Numbered from the stretch's first letter, positions 43,726 through 53,600 are shown. The stretch is DNA of 64,000 nucleotides from Lachnospiraceae bacterium (GCA_017938145.1 JAGBCB010000013.1:1-64000); one strand, 5' to 3'. Notes: a model not told the origin generated them from the letters alone. Numbers and translations: made by a program.

Positions 43726-43755
43726 ATTATATCTCCTCTCTGTCCTTTCTGATGA

Positions 43756-46356
43756 TTACCGTGTCACGGTGTAGTCTCTTGCAGGTACCACCGTTCCCTC
43801 AGGTGTTGTATAGTCAGTGTAGTCGTAGTTTACATAAACCTTAGTACCGTCTTCATATGTGGTACAGGTTACTAATCCTGAGTCTGTAAGGAATTCATGA
43901 TTTGTCATTTCCTGACTGAATACGTGACCCAACTCGCTGTTATAGCGGTTGTAGGTTTCGTACATTTCATCCTTACAAGCTGTATATTCGGAACCGAAGT
44001 ACTGGGTGTACAACGTATTCTGCAGAGTAAACGGATTTTCCTGCATTATAGTATATGCAAGGCCTGCACCGTATTCTGCGGACTTTAACAGCTCATCTTC
44101 CGGATTTGCTGTTAAGTTTAATGGTTCACCGGTGTAATCCACAAATCCGTGGATTGCCATCTGATAGAATGGAACCTGCTTATCAATAATGGTATATTCA
44201 GGACCACCTAAAGGCATGTTCGTAACGATATCTGCGTAAGCTATGGCATATTCGTTACCTGCATTCAGCATAACCTTGGTTCCTTCGGAAACCTTTGCAA
44301 GGTAGTTAGACTGGTTTTCTCTTTCCTTTTCGCGGCTGACCGGTGTCTTTCTGGTGAAGTCGGAGGAAAGATCCCGACCCATATCCTGGAAGGAAGCTCC
44401 TGCTCCAAGAGAATTTACCTTATCAACAAAGTTGTCTGCCAGTTCATAAATCAAACTGTTCTTCACAAGATAGTAAGCAGCCAAATCTTCACGCTCGCCA
44501 AAGGTAATGTTATTGTATGTATAAATTTCTGCTTTTTCTTTACTTACCTGACGTGCAGCGTCGGTAAATACGAAGAAGCCTTCCTTTAATCCACTGTCAA
44601 TAGCATAGTTTGTAATACCATCTAAGTAAACGTCAACATTCTGATCCTTAGCTGTAGATACCAGACTTGTAAGTGCCTTATTACCACCCAGTTCCTTAAC
44701 CGCTTTTACCTTGTTGAATATGGTCTGACGGACACCGTCATTTGCCCAACCGGTAACCTTAACGGAAAGATTATTCATGCCGGAACTCTTCATTTCTGTA
44801 ATAAGGTCTGCTGCTTCGTTAAAGGTAGTAAGTGCTAACGGTTTGGAAACCGGAATACCTAATACCTGTTTAATCTTATCAACTGCTCCTACAATTTCTA
44901 CAACTGCAGGTGCTTCTTTGGTATCGTTCTTATCCATGGAATACATGGAAGTCAGATAATCTTTATAAGCCATGGCCATGTCTACATAATTGCCGGAATT
45001 TACAAGAATGTATTTCTGTCTGTAAAGTTCTCCTTCCGGAAGCTGTGGTTCATAAACGTAAACATCGCCGTTGGTCTTATTGGAAACCTCGTATTTTTCA
45101 CGCTTGGTAACAATATAAGTGGAGTTTACATAATTGTACATGTTGTATCTTCCACTGATATCTGCGGTAATAGAGGAATACGGTGCACCGTTCTCAATTA
45201 CACAGAGATAAGATGCATTGCCCTTGGATAAACCGTATACATTGAAGTTAGTTCTTGTTTCATGTACCAAAGCGGTTCTTACCTTGGACATATCCCAACC
45301 ATATACATCTGCGTAATAGCTGTTCTGTGCAAGCTTACCGTTATTGAAGTTGATTAAAGCACCGCCGCCGGCAGGAACTAATAAGAAACCTTCGTCTTCG
45401 GTTGTACCTGCACCAAAGTATGGCAGGAAGGATAAGGAGTAAACCGGAGTATCCTTTTTGCCTTCAATACTGTCTGCAGGAACCTCTACGGAGAAGCCGG
45501 TTTCATCCAGACGGTAAATTACGCTGATATTGAATGTTGGCTTATTGGTGGATTTTTCTGCAGTATCCAGTTCTTTATCAAGCTCATACTGTTCGTAAGT
45601 GTAATCGATGCTTCCGAAAATCTGCTCCAGCTTTCCTTTGATGGCGTCTGTTGCACTGTCACGGATAACGTAGATAATGCCGTCTGCCATGGATGGATAA
45701 CGCTCTAAGAGAGCATCCTTTTCTTTTTCATCACTCTTACTTAAGTTGTTGATATCAATCTTTTTGTAGTACTGGGAAAGTAAGTTTTTATTACCGCCGG
45801 TTAAGATGCCCTTGTACTCTTCGTACTTTTCCAGTGTCATAACAGGTGGAATAATGTACTCTCTCTGTACATCACCGATGGTGTAATCAACTTTGATGTA
45901 ATCTTCGCCCTGCTCAATTTCGTACAGCTTATTGGTAACACTGAATTCGTAATTGTTATAAAGAGCATTTACACCGCTTCGGTTACTATAGGTTAACATT
46001 ACTGTGGAACGTAATTCGTTCTTTTTGTTAGGTGTGGATGCCTTGGCATCTGCAGTAATTCCTGTTTCATCCGGATTGGAATACCAAACCTCACCGGTTT
46101 CTTTTACAGTAATGTTAAACTGTGTTGTTTCTGAATCCATGGAGAAGAGGAATTTGTCGTTCTCCATAACGAACTCCTGCTTATCTCCGTCGTAGCCTCT
46201 CATTTGAATTATTTCTTCTTCCACAACCTTATCCGGCCATAAGATAATTACTGCTATGGCTGCAACAATGATTGCGAGGATAACCAGAGGGCCAATCAGA
46301 CTTTTTAATTCTTTGATGATTGCAGCTTTGATTTCTGCTTTTCTTTCTTGTCTCAT
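43756..46356 (-). CDS. DUF5696-family membrane-anchored extracellular protein
   Basis: 866 residues. One N-terminal membrane helix (about 21-42) leaves a large outside part. The first half is beta-rich (about 45-450). From about 500 to 760 alternating beta/alpha segments suggest a barrel, with LDGITNYAI, GASFQDMGRDLSSDF and VMLNAGNEYAIAYADIVTNMPLGG in places where glycosidase catalytic acids usually lie. A short beta end follows (about 820-866). DUF5696 proteins are found with CUT1 transporters in Firmicutes. A carbohydrate-binding or glycosidase role is a reasonable inference; nothing proves it. Confidence 0.75.
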   Translation of the reverse strand: MRQERKAEIKAAIIKELKSLIGPLVILAIIVAAIAVIILWPDKVVEEEIIQMRGYDGDKQEFVMENDKFLFSMDSETTQFNITVKETGEVWYSNPDETGITADAKASTPNKKNELRSTVMLTYSNRSGVNALYNNYEFSVTNKLYEIEQGEDYIKVDYTIGDVQREYIIPPVMTLEKYEEYKGILTGGNKNLLSQYYKKIDINNLSKSDEKEKDALLERYPSMADGIIYVIRDSATDAIKGKLEQIFGSIDYTYEQYELDKELDTAEKSTNKPTFNISVIYRLDETGFSVEVPADSIEGKKDTPVYSLSFLPYFGAGTTEDEGFLLVPAGGGALINFNNGKLAQNSYYADVYGWDMSKVRTALVHETRTNFNVYGLSKGNASYLCVIENGAPYSSITADISGRYNMYNYVNSTYIVTKREKYEVSNKTNGDVYVYEPQLPEGELYRQKYILVNSGNYVDMAMAYKDYLTSMYSMDKNDTKEAPAVVEIVGAVDKIKQVLGIPVSKPLALTTFNEAADLITEMKSSGMNNLSVKVTGWANDGVRQTIFNKVKAVKELGGNKALTSLVSTAKDQNVDVYLDGITNYAIDSGLKEGFFVFTDAARQVSKEKAEIYTYNNITFGEREDLAAYYLVKNSLIYELADNFVDKVNSLGAGASFQDMGRDLSSDFTRKTPVSREKERENQSNYLAKVSEGTKVMLNAGNEYAIAYADIVTNMPLGGPEYTIIDKQVPFYQMAIHGFVDYTGEPLNLTANPEDELLKSAEYGAGLAYTIMQENPFTLQNTLYTQYFGSEYTACKDEMYETYNRYNSELGHVFSQEMTNHEFLTDSGLVTCTTYEDGTKVYVNYDYTDYTTPEGTVVPARDYTVTR

Positions 46357-46370
46357 ATTTTCCCTCCGAG

Positions 46371-47027
46371 TTAAATTCTAAAGAGAATTTCCCTTACAAT
46401 AGATACAAAGTATGCAATACCCTGGCTGATCATACTGAAGAACAGCAGGAGAATGAATACGATAACCAGCATTGCAAAAATGGAGAATGCTGTGAATAAA
46501 ATTGTTTTACTCATGGTGTATTCGTGAATCTGCATCATGGCAACCACAATGTAAATTCCACAGAATATTAATACGATTGTATTAATCAGGGTGTAAAACT
46601 CTGCTTCGTTTACCGTTACCACATTACTGAAAATAATCAGCGGGAACTGGAATAACGGATAAGGAAGCATTGCATAACAGGTTGCCATGTAAATCTGAGG
46701 AAGTCTTGCCTTACCATCAAACAATGTGGTAAGTGCCCAGTTACCGACTACCCACAGAGCCAGCGGAAATACGATACTTCCAAGATAAAGGAAGATATTT
46801 ACTTCCGGCCAGTAAACCCGGTTAAAAATAAAACTGGTAAACTGCAGACTGGCAATTCTGGCAACTAAAGTCAAAATCAATATGGTATTCGCTACTGCCA
46901 GGGAACCACGCTTTTCGTGGGTTAAATCCCAGTAACCATCCAACGGATGTGTCATGCAGTAAAACGCGAATTTAAAGCTTTTAAAATATCGCGTATAGGT
47001 TTCTTTCTTCTTTAATGAAGCTAACAT
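46371..47027 (-). CDS. YIP1-family membrane protein
   Basis: 218 residues with five membrane helices (about 45-65, 72-97, 110-130, 138-158, 168-195) and the start FKFAFYCMTHPLDGYWDLTHEKRGSL typical of bacterial YIP1 (PF04893) proteins. It is encoded between the DUF5696 and NHL/TPR genes. Role unknown; it may help assemble or anchor the membrane complex. Confidence 0.83.
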   Translation of the reverse strand: MLASLKKKETYTRYFKSFKFAFYCMTHPLDGYWDLTHEKRGSLAVANTILILTLVARIASLQFTSFIFNRVYWPEVNIFLYLGSIVFPLALWVVGNWALTTLFDGKARLPQIYMATCYAMLPYPLFQFPLIIFSNVVTVNEAEFYTLINTIVLIFCGIYIVVAMMQIHEYTMSKTILFTAFSIFAMLVIVFILLLFFSMISQGIAYFVSIVREILFRI

Positions 47028-47051
47028 ATCTGCCTCCGATTCTTGACGTTT

Positions 47052-48554
47052 TTACCTTCTGAAAATATCTGCAGTGTCAATTTCGTATTTAATCTTCTTA
47101 ATTCTTCCAACGATAAGAGGAATAACAATTATGACTGCTAAAACAATAACTATCCAAATAATGTTTTCTTCTACCCATTCTTTACGATAGTACTGGAATG
47201 CCTTGGAATAGTTTTCTGCATCCCACTTTAATTCAAAGTAATCCATTGCTTCACGGTAACGCTGCTGACGAAGTAATGCACGGCCGATACCGATGTAAGC
47301 CAAATCATAGTTTCCGTTTAAAGCGATTACCTTTCTCCAAGCCGCTTCAGAACCTGCATAGTCACCGGACTTGAATAAGTCCATAGCCTCGTAAATCAGG
47401 TTGCCGTACTCGGTTGGTGTGAATAAGGTAAGACTGCAGTCTACCGCATCAAGTACTAACAAATCGTAACCCATATGCTCAATAGCAGATGGTGTACGGA
47501 AGTATCCGTCTACGTTACCGCTGCCACCGAAGGCAAATAACATATTGCCCTGGTCATCGTAACCAAATAAACGACCTCTGTTTCTGTCCAGTACAACGTA
47601 GGATTCATTTTCAAATGCTGTAACATCGGTTAACAGGGATGGACCGGAATAACCACCGGCATTGCCAATCCAAACGTCACCGCAGATTACCCAGTTACCG
47701 TTACGGATTAAGATGTCGCTGCCCATCATGTTTAAACGACGGACCGGATCAACACTTCCGTTATCGATTTCAACCTCTGTTACATTAGTTGTTGTTGTGT
47801 AAATGAAGCCTTCGTGGTCGATATAGATGTTATCGTATTCGGTTGGAACGAAGTTTTCCATCTGGGCACGCTGTGCCTTGGTAGCAATCTTCTTCCAAAT
47901 ATAGTCCATAAAGTTGTAAGTAGCCGGTGTAGCACCTACGAAACCAACGAAGGTTCCGTCCGGCTCATACTTAATTAAACCTTTGTTAACGTTTGTTGCG
48001 ATGCAGTATACACGGCCCGCAGTGTCGATAACAATTTTATGCGGAAGGAATTCCATTGCCTGGTCAAAGGTTGCGTCAGTAGGCTTTGTAAAGGACATTA
48101 CATACTCTAAATCCTTTGTCAGTTTTAAAACTCTTCCGTTACTCTTGTCTGCGATGTAAAAATAATCTTCATCTACCGCAATGTCGTGCGGTGCATTAAA
48201 TGTGGTTACTTCTACGTCGCCGGTAAACTCGGTAATTTCACGAACCAATTCGATTTTTGTATCACCGGTTCTCTGAAGCTCTAAAATTCTGTTGTTATTT
48301 GTATCAACAATGTAAATATAATCTTTGTAAACGAACAATCCTTGTGGGGATGTCAATTTGTTTTCCAGACCGAAATCTACAGCAGTAAATGTTCCTGCAA
48401 CTTCGTAAGCGTCCGGTGAATATTGTACATCTCCCCAGTAGTCATATGTATAGGTATAACCCTTTTCTGCTGCCTGTGCCTGTATCGGCATACTTACGAG
48501 AATCATAAGACAAGCCGCCGCAAAGGCTCCTATTCTTTTTGCTAATCTTTTCAT
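47052..48554 (-). CDS. Secreted NHL-repeat/TPR protein with C-terminal membrane anchor
   Basis: 500 residues. A signal peptide (about 1-28) is followed by an NHL-type beta-propeller (about 55-385, units such as LTSPQGLFVYKDYIYIVDTNNNRIL, FNAPHDIAVDEDYFYIADKSNGRVL and EFLPHKIVIDTAGRVYCIA). A TPR-like pair of helices (about 395-450) and one membrane helix (about 460-480) with a basic tail come next. The propeller would face the outside. It may bind sugar or scaffold the transporter; no catalytic motif is seen. Confidence 0.85.
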   Translation of the reverse strand: MKRLAKRIGAFAAACLMILVSMPIQAQAAEKGYTYTYDYWGDVQYSPDAYEVAGTFTAVDFGLENKLTSPQGLFVYKDYIYIVDTNNNRILELQRTGDTKIELVREITEFTGDVEVTTFNAPHDIAVDEDYFYIADKSNGRVLKLTKDLEYVMSFTKPTDATFDQAMEFLPHKIVIDTAGRVYCIATNVNKGLIKYEPDGTFVGFVGATPATYNFMDYIWKKIATKAQRAQMENFVPTEYDNIYIDHEGFIYTTTTNVTEVEIDNGSVDPVRRLNMMGSDILIRNGNWVICGDVWIGNAGGYSGPSLLTDVTAFENESYVVLDRNRGRLFGYDDQGNMLFAFGGSGNVDGYFRTPSAIEHMGYDLLVLDAVDCSLTLFTPTEYGNLIYEAMDLFKSGDYAGSEAAWRKVIALNGNYDLAYIGIGRALLRQQRYREAMDYFELKWDAENYSKAFQYYRKEWVEENIIWIVIVLAVIIVIPLIVGRIKKIKYEIDTADIFRR

Positions 48555-48582
48555 AAGAATTCTCCCTGTATACGATGTACAA

Positions 48583-49485
48583 TCAATCTTTCAAACCGGA
48601 ACTTGCCATTGTCTCCAGAATCTGGCTCTGGGACAAAATGAAAGTTATAATCGGTACTATCATTAAAACTACGCTTACTGCGGCCTGCTGACCGGTTCTG
48701 GCAATACTGCCGGCTGCTACCTGATTAAGGGCAAATGCCAGCATTTTCTTTTCTTCGGAATAAATAAAGGTGGTGCCACCGTTATTCCATAAATTCTGTA
48801 CGGAGAAAATAATCAGTGTCAACCATGCCGGTTTTACGTTTGGCATTACAATGCCGGTGAAAACTTTCCATTCGTTGGCACCGTCGATTTTTGCTGCTTC
48901 GATAAGCGCCATCGGAAGACCTTCCATAAACTGTTTCATTAAGAAGAAGCCCATGGTTCCTCCGAATGCCGGAATAATAATTGACCAGTAGCTGTCAATT
49001 AAATGAAGCTTATTCATAATGATGTAGGTTGGAAGTCCTAAAACCGTGCCGTTAAACAGCATCGCGGTAGTTACAACCTTGAAGAAGAACTTTCCGCCCG
49101 GGAAATCGTACTTAGCAAGTACGAAAGCACCCATGGATGCAATAATTAAATGACCTGCGGTACCAAGCGCTGTAACAAATACGGTGTTAAACACGTATCT
49201 CGGGAAGGTTACCCAGCTCTTACCCATGGATACGAATAAGTCTGCGAAGTTGTCAAGCGTCGGGTTCTGTGCAAAAAACTTTGGTGGGAACCGGTATAAT
49301 TCATCCAAAGGCTTTAACGCATTGCTTATCGAGAATACTAACGGTACCGCCATGAGTATTGCAGTCAGCGCTAAAAACAGATAGAGGAAAATGTCGCCCC
49401 AGATGGAACGGTTGGGTTTTCTTCTCTTTATTAACTTTTTCTTGTATGGTTTTGGTTGTTTTGGTGTTTTTTGCTTTTTGCTCAT
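48583..49485 (-). CDS. ABC sugar permease, MalG type (first pair)
   Basis: 300 residues, a very basic N-terminus (SKKQKTPKQPKPYKKKLIKRRKPNR) and six membrane helices. The EAA loop is MALIEAAKIDGANEWKVFTGIVMPNVKP. It starts one base from the preceding permease stop. Partner of the protein at 49487. Confidence 0.93.
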   Translation of the reverse strand: MSKKQKTPKQPKPYKKKLIKRRKPNRSIWGDIFLYLFLALTAILMAVPLVFSISNALKPLDELYRFPPKFFAQNPTLDNFADLFVSMGKSWVTFPRYVFNTVFVTALGTAGHLIIASMGAFVLAKYDFPGGKFFFKVVTTAMLFNGTVLGLPTYIIMNKLHLIDSYWSIIIPAFGGTMGFFLMKQFMEGLPMALIEAAKIDGANEWKVFTGIVMPNVKPAWLTLIIFSVQNLWNNGGTTFIYSEEKKMLAFALNQVAAGSIARTGQQAAVSVVLMIVPIITFILSQSQILETMASSGLKD

Positions 49486-49486
49486 A

Positions 49487-50425
49487 TCATGTTCCTACTC
49501 TTCTCAACAGACTTTGAATTGCTTTGTTACATAAAATCATCATTAAGAATAAAATGGTTGCAATAGCAGATGCATAACCCATTTCGAATCTTTGGAAACC
49601 GTAGTCCTGAATATGGCTTACGATTGTTCTTGCGGCGTAGTCCGTACTTGGGAAACCGCACAATGTCTGCATGACATAACCAACACCAAAGGAACCTGTG
49701 ATGGTCATAATAGCACCGAACAGAAGCATCGGCTTCATGCCCGGTAAGGTAATGTACCAAAGCTCCTGCCAACGGTTTTTCACACCGTCCATATAACCTG
49801 CTTCATACTGGGACTGGTCTACGCCCTGTAAGCCCGCTACGAAGGAAAGGAATCCGGTACCTAAACTCATCCAGAGAGTAACCAGCATACAAATCCAAAG
49901 CATATATGCCGGATTGGTCAGCCAGAGGATTGGTGCATCGATGATACCCCACTCAATTAAGTAGGAGTTGATGTAACCGTAAGCGTCACCACGGAATAAC
50001 TGTGAGAAAATAACAACACAGGAATTCGCAAGGGATGGTGCGTAGAAAATGATTACCGCAATGGTTCTGATCCAACGCGGAAGCTCATTGATGAGCCATG
50101 CGAACAGGAAGGAGGCAATGTAGCCAAGCGGTCCTGTAATAATCGCAACCATCAGGGTATTCTTTAAACCCGTAATAAATACGTCATCGTCCAGAATCAA
50201 ACTGATGTAATTGTCTAATCCGGCCCATTTTGCCGGTTCAAAAACATTGTAATAAGTAAAGCTGTAATAAATGGATGTGATTACCGGCAAAATTGTAAAG
50301 GTAAAGAAAAGAATTGCGTACGGTGCCAGGAATAAATAACACATCTTTCTCTGCTTTGCTTTTTTCACGGCAACCTGCATATTGTGCTTACGCAGCGCCA
50401 CGTATTTTTGTAAATACTCTTTCAA
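49487..50425 (-). CDS. ABC sugar permease, MalF type (first pair)
   Basis: 312 residues, six membrane helices, EAA loop SQYEAGYMDGVKNRWQELWYITLPGMKP. A TTG start at 50425 is used with GGAG about 9 bases upstream; an internal Met 16 codons later is a less likely start. It follows the 977-residue binding protein by 17 bp, so the three form one transporter. Confidence 0.92.
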   Translation of the reverse strand: MKEYLQKYVALRKHNMQVAVKKAKQRKMCYLFLAPYAILFFTFTILPVITSIYYSFTYYNVFEPAKWAGLDNYISLILDDDVFITGLKNTLMVAIITGPLGYIASFLFAWLINELPRWIRTIAVIIFYAPSLANSCVVIFSQLFRGDAYGYINSYLIEWGIIDAPILWLTNPAYMLWICMLVTLWMSLGTGFLSFVAGLQGVDQSQYEAGYMDGVKNRWQELWYITLPGMKPMLLFGAIMTITGSFGVGYVMQTLCGFPSTDYAARTIVSHIQDYGFQRFEMGYASAIATILFLMMILCNKAIQSLLRRVGT

Positions 50426-50442
50426 AGTGTGTCACTCCTTTC

Positions 50443-53376
50443 TTAGTCTTCGTACATCGGCATGCCGAATTCTTTACGTTTCTTTTCTATTTCTTCGTTA
50501 ATCTGAAGCACGTAGTCGATAATGGTTTCTCGCGGATCTTCCTTTGCCGAGGTTACCTTACGAAGTGCGTTGGTAACATGACGGCCGGTATAGTAACCAC
50601 CTGCGATTTCCTTAATACCCTTTGCCCAATCCCACTGTTCCTGTAATACTTCGATATCGTGTGCGCTCCAGGACAGCTGTACGAAGGCGTCTCTGTTTGC
50701 AGTTGCATATCTTGCAGAGGAACCAAGAAGTGCTTCCAATTCACGTCCGTAACGAACCTGTGTATCTGCATCTGCCCACCACTTCATGAATTCCCAGGCA
50801 TTCTGCTTTAAGGTTTCGTCTTCAGTCTTAATCATCATGGTTGCGCCACCGGCGATGAATACGGAACGGTCGATGTAGGTGTTACCGTTTTCATCTACGC
50901 GTTCAGTACCAGGTACCAGTGTGAAGTCCCAAAGACCTCTGATTTCCGGTGCGGAAACCATTAAGGTGTTGTAGGTACCGTAGGATGCAATACCGATTGG
51001 CATTTCACCGGAACGGAAACGGCTTACGAAGTCATAAACTTCCGGAAGACCGTAGTCAGTAAAGTATCTTGCGTATTCTTCGAAAGCCTCTACGCCTTCT
51101 TCGGAATCGATGATTGTTTTTGTATCGGTTTCATTATATAAGTCTCCGCCCTTCTGGAAAAGAAGACTAAAGTACATATTTAAGTCTGCGGAAGTACTTT
51201 GCACTGCAAGTGCATTAGCAGCAGTGGTGCTACCGGAAGCACTAGGAATCGCTACAGTCAAGCTCTTACCCTGAATGGTTGGGAGCATTTCGATTAACTC
51301 TGTCCATGTGTTCGGAAGTCCTAATCCGAGTTCTTCCATAACATCCTTACGATAGAACATTACGCAGAAGCCCTGGGTTTCCGGTACAGCGTAAATTTCA
51401 TCACCTAAGCGGAACTGGCGGTAGGAACTTTCGGTATAAGGTGCAAGCACTTCTTTGTAATCTGCGAACTGTGTGATTGGCTCTGCCGCACCACGGAGCG
51501 CGTAGTCAACCGGCTGGTTCGTCTGGGCAGAAATCAGTATGTTTGGACCTCTGCCTGCCATAACCGCATTGAGAACTGCGTCTGCACCAACGATTTCAAG
51601 GTTAACCTTAACTCCTGTTTCCGGAGTAAAGCTGTCGTCAATCATGGTCTTTAAAATAGTACCCTGGTCACGGCCGGTGGTAACCCATACGGTGATTACA
51701 TCTTCCTTGTCGTCATAAATATCACCGACTGCATTATAGTCAACCAAGAAGGAAGCAACGAATGCTTTTACTTCATGTACTGCATTATCAAAGAAATTAC
51801 TTTCGTCTTTTTCTACTGTTGCACCGGTACCGCTTACTACTAAGTAGTCAACATCCAGTTTGATTTCGGACATACTGAGAATAGAAGTACCGATAGCGGT
51901 AATGTTATCCTTCCAGGTTGTAAACTCTACCGTGATTTTTTCAGGACGTTCTACGAATTTTTCCATCTGGTTTGCTACCGTCTGTGCGGTGGTGATGTAT
52001 TCGTTCTTCTGTCCTGTATAAGCTACCGTATCATCAACAATCTTGAAGAGACGCTTAGCTTCAATATCCATAGCCTCAATAACTTCCGGATAAACGGACT
52101 CAATGTGGTAGTCACGGTATTTATCAGGAGATGCTCCGGTATAAACCAGAATCTTACGGTACATCTGATTTAAACGGTAGGAGGAATCGGATAACTCGGA
52201 AAGAATATGACCGAGTCCGCCGAGAGTTGCCTCTAAACGGATGGTATGTGTACCTTCTGTAAGGTAAAACTCGTAAGGAGTTCCTTCTTCATCAGCAAGT
52301 GTCATGCTGTTCCAGTCATTTCCGAAACCAAAGAACACTTCCTGCATTTCAGCAAAAGGAATTTCTCCGTCGATGTATAAGCTACGGCAGGAAACGTTAC
52401 CTCTTGCATAGTTCTGACGGGCCTTTACCATAATGTTGTAGTAGCCGTCTTCCGGAACTGTGAATTCCCATTCAATCCACTGGCCTGCTGTCTTCCAGGT
52501 ATCACCACCAACGTAGTTAAGAATGGTATGCATTACGTCGTATGGAGATGTGTTAGCAGATGCCTTATCGTATTTTGCATAAAGGGAGGATTCGGAACGT
52601 CTTACGGAATCTTCACCTTCGAGCTTTGCTACATAATTAACACCCTCACCGGTAGCAGCTGCGCCGCCCTGTGCACGGTACTCTTCGTAAGAAGCTGTTG
52701 TTTCTACTGCCGCCACCTTAAAGGTACGGATAATCATTGGCTCATTTACACCTTCTAAGGTAATGGTGTTTTTGCCTTTTTCAAAATAGAAACGGTATGG
52801 TTCGATTTCGTAACCCATATCATCTCTGAAATATGTATTCTGCCAATCATAAATTTCAACCTGCATTGGTCGGATCTGATTGCCCTGGTTATCAACCACC
52901 GGCTCGCCCTTATCTGTCCAGATGCGGCCGAAGGTAATGTTTTCTGCGTCATCAAACGGAAGCTCTCCGTTAATCTTAAGGGTTCTTTCTGCAGGAACAC
53001 CTCTGGATGCTACGGTTAAATATTCTGCATAGAGATTATAAAAACCTGCCTCCGGAACATCTACTTCCCAGGTAACCTTGGAACCGATTTCGGTATAAAG
53101 AGCGTTGCCCTCGTAAACTTCCACGCCAGTTCCTTCTTTATAAGAAAGAACATCTACATCCACAGTGTGCTGAGGCATTGCCGCATCCTTATGATTCTTC
53201 TGATATCCGGTGTATGTTCCCTCCAGCATCATACCGTCTGCATCGGCAGTCAAGTCTGCTCCTGCATACTTTTCACTGAAGTTTTCCACCTCCCTGAAGT
53301 TCGACAGCCAGATTGCCACACCGGCAACTGCTATGACTCCGATGAAAATCAATAGTTTTTTAATCGCGCCTTTCAT
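50443..53376 (-). CDS. Giant membrane-anchored binding protein with two CBM-like domains and a C-terminal ABC solute-binding domain
   Basis: 977 residues, about twice the size of a normal binding protein. An uncleaved N-terminal helix (about 7-24) anchors it. Two beta-sandwich domains resembling CBM6/35 follow (about 45-225 and 245-430); each has a VPEAGFYNLYAEY or VPEDGYYNIMVKA strand and a LKINGELPF or LYIDGEIPF strand, so they are internal duplicates. After a helical linker (about 430-570), a family 1 solute-binding domain (about 580-960) has FYRKDVMEELGLGLPNTWTELIEML and AWEFMKWWADADTQVRYG. No lipobox is present. It is the first gene of the 14-gene xylan operon. Confidence 0.88.
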   Translation of the reverse strand: MKGAIKKLLIFIGVIAVAGVAIWLSNFREVENFSEKYAGADLTADADGMMLEGTYTGYQKNHKDAAMPQHTVDVDVLSYKEGTGVEVYEGNALYTEIGSKVTWEVDVPEAGFYNLYAEYLTVASRGVPAERTLKINGELPFDDAENITFGRIWTDKGEPVVDNQGNQIRPMQVEIYDWQNTYFRDDMGYEIEPYRFYFEKGKNTITLEGVNEPMIIRTFKVAAVETTASYEEYRAQGGAAATGEGVNYVAKLEGEDSVRRSESSLYAKYDKASANTSPYDVMHTILNYVGGDTWKTAGQWIEWEFTVPEDGYYNIMVKARQNYARGNVSCRSLYIDGEIPFAEMQEVFFGFGNDWNSMTLADEEGTPYEFYLTEGTHTIRLEATLGGLGHILSELSDSSYRLNQMYRKILVYTGASPDKYRDYHIESVYPEVIEAMDIEAKRLFKIVDDTVAYTGQKNEYITTAQTVANQMEKFVERPEKITVEFTTWKDNITAIGTSILSMSEIKLDVDYLVVSGTGATVEKDESNFFDNAVHEVKAFVASFLVDYNAVGDIYDDKEDVITVWVTTGRDQGTILKTMIDDSFTPETGVKVNLEIVGADAVLNAVMAGRGPNILISAQTNQPVDYALRGAAEPITQFADYKEVLAPYTESSYRQFRLGDEIYAVPETQGFCVMFYRKDVMEELGLGLPNTWTELIEMLPTIQGKSLTVAIPSASGSTTAANALAVQSTSADLNMYFSLLFQKGGDLYNETDTKTIIDSEEGVEAFEEYARYFTDYGLPEVYDFVSRFRSGEMPIGIASYGTYNTLMVSAPEIRGLWDFTLVPGTERVDENGNTYIDRSVFIAGGATMMIKTEDETLKQNAWEFMKWWADADTQVRYGRELEALLGSSARYATANRDAFVQLSWSAHDIEVLQEQWDWAKGIKEIAGGYYTGRHVTNALRKVTSAKEDPRETIIDYVLQINEEIEKKRKEFGMPMYED

Positions 53377-53429
53377 ACATGCCTCCCTGTTTGATTATTC
53401 TTCCTCTATAAAAGTTCACTAATGATATA

Positions 53430-53452
53430 TATGCTATAGGTAATATAGCATA
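53430..53452. promoter_or_regulatory. Inverted repeat in the operon leader
   Basis: TATGCTATA, 5 bases, TATAGCATA: perfect 9-bp arms just upstream of the 977-residue binding-protein gene. Confidence 0.65.
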
Positions 53453-53454
53453 AG

Positions 53455-53472
53455 AAGCAGACTAGTCTGCTT
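53455..53472. promoter_or_regulatory. Perfect 18-bp palindrome
   Basis: AAGCAGACTAGTCTGCTT is its own reverse complement. It lies two bases from the 9-bp inverted repeat and looks like an operator for a dimeric regulator, or the base of an mRNA leader hairpin. Confidence 0.7.
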
Positions 53473-53600
53473 GCGCTTTTTAATCATTTTATACAAATAG
53501 TATACTCTATCATAGTGAAGTGTGCTTATTAGATTTTGCTATCATTCTTTCACACATTGCTCAAAATTAGCTAAATTTAAATATAAATTTCAGTGAATTA

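Noticed and set aside
32523-53376. Transporter ATPase within the xylan operon
   Set aside because: No Walker A/ABC signature protein was found; a shared ATPase elsewhere is assumed.
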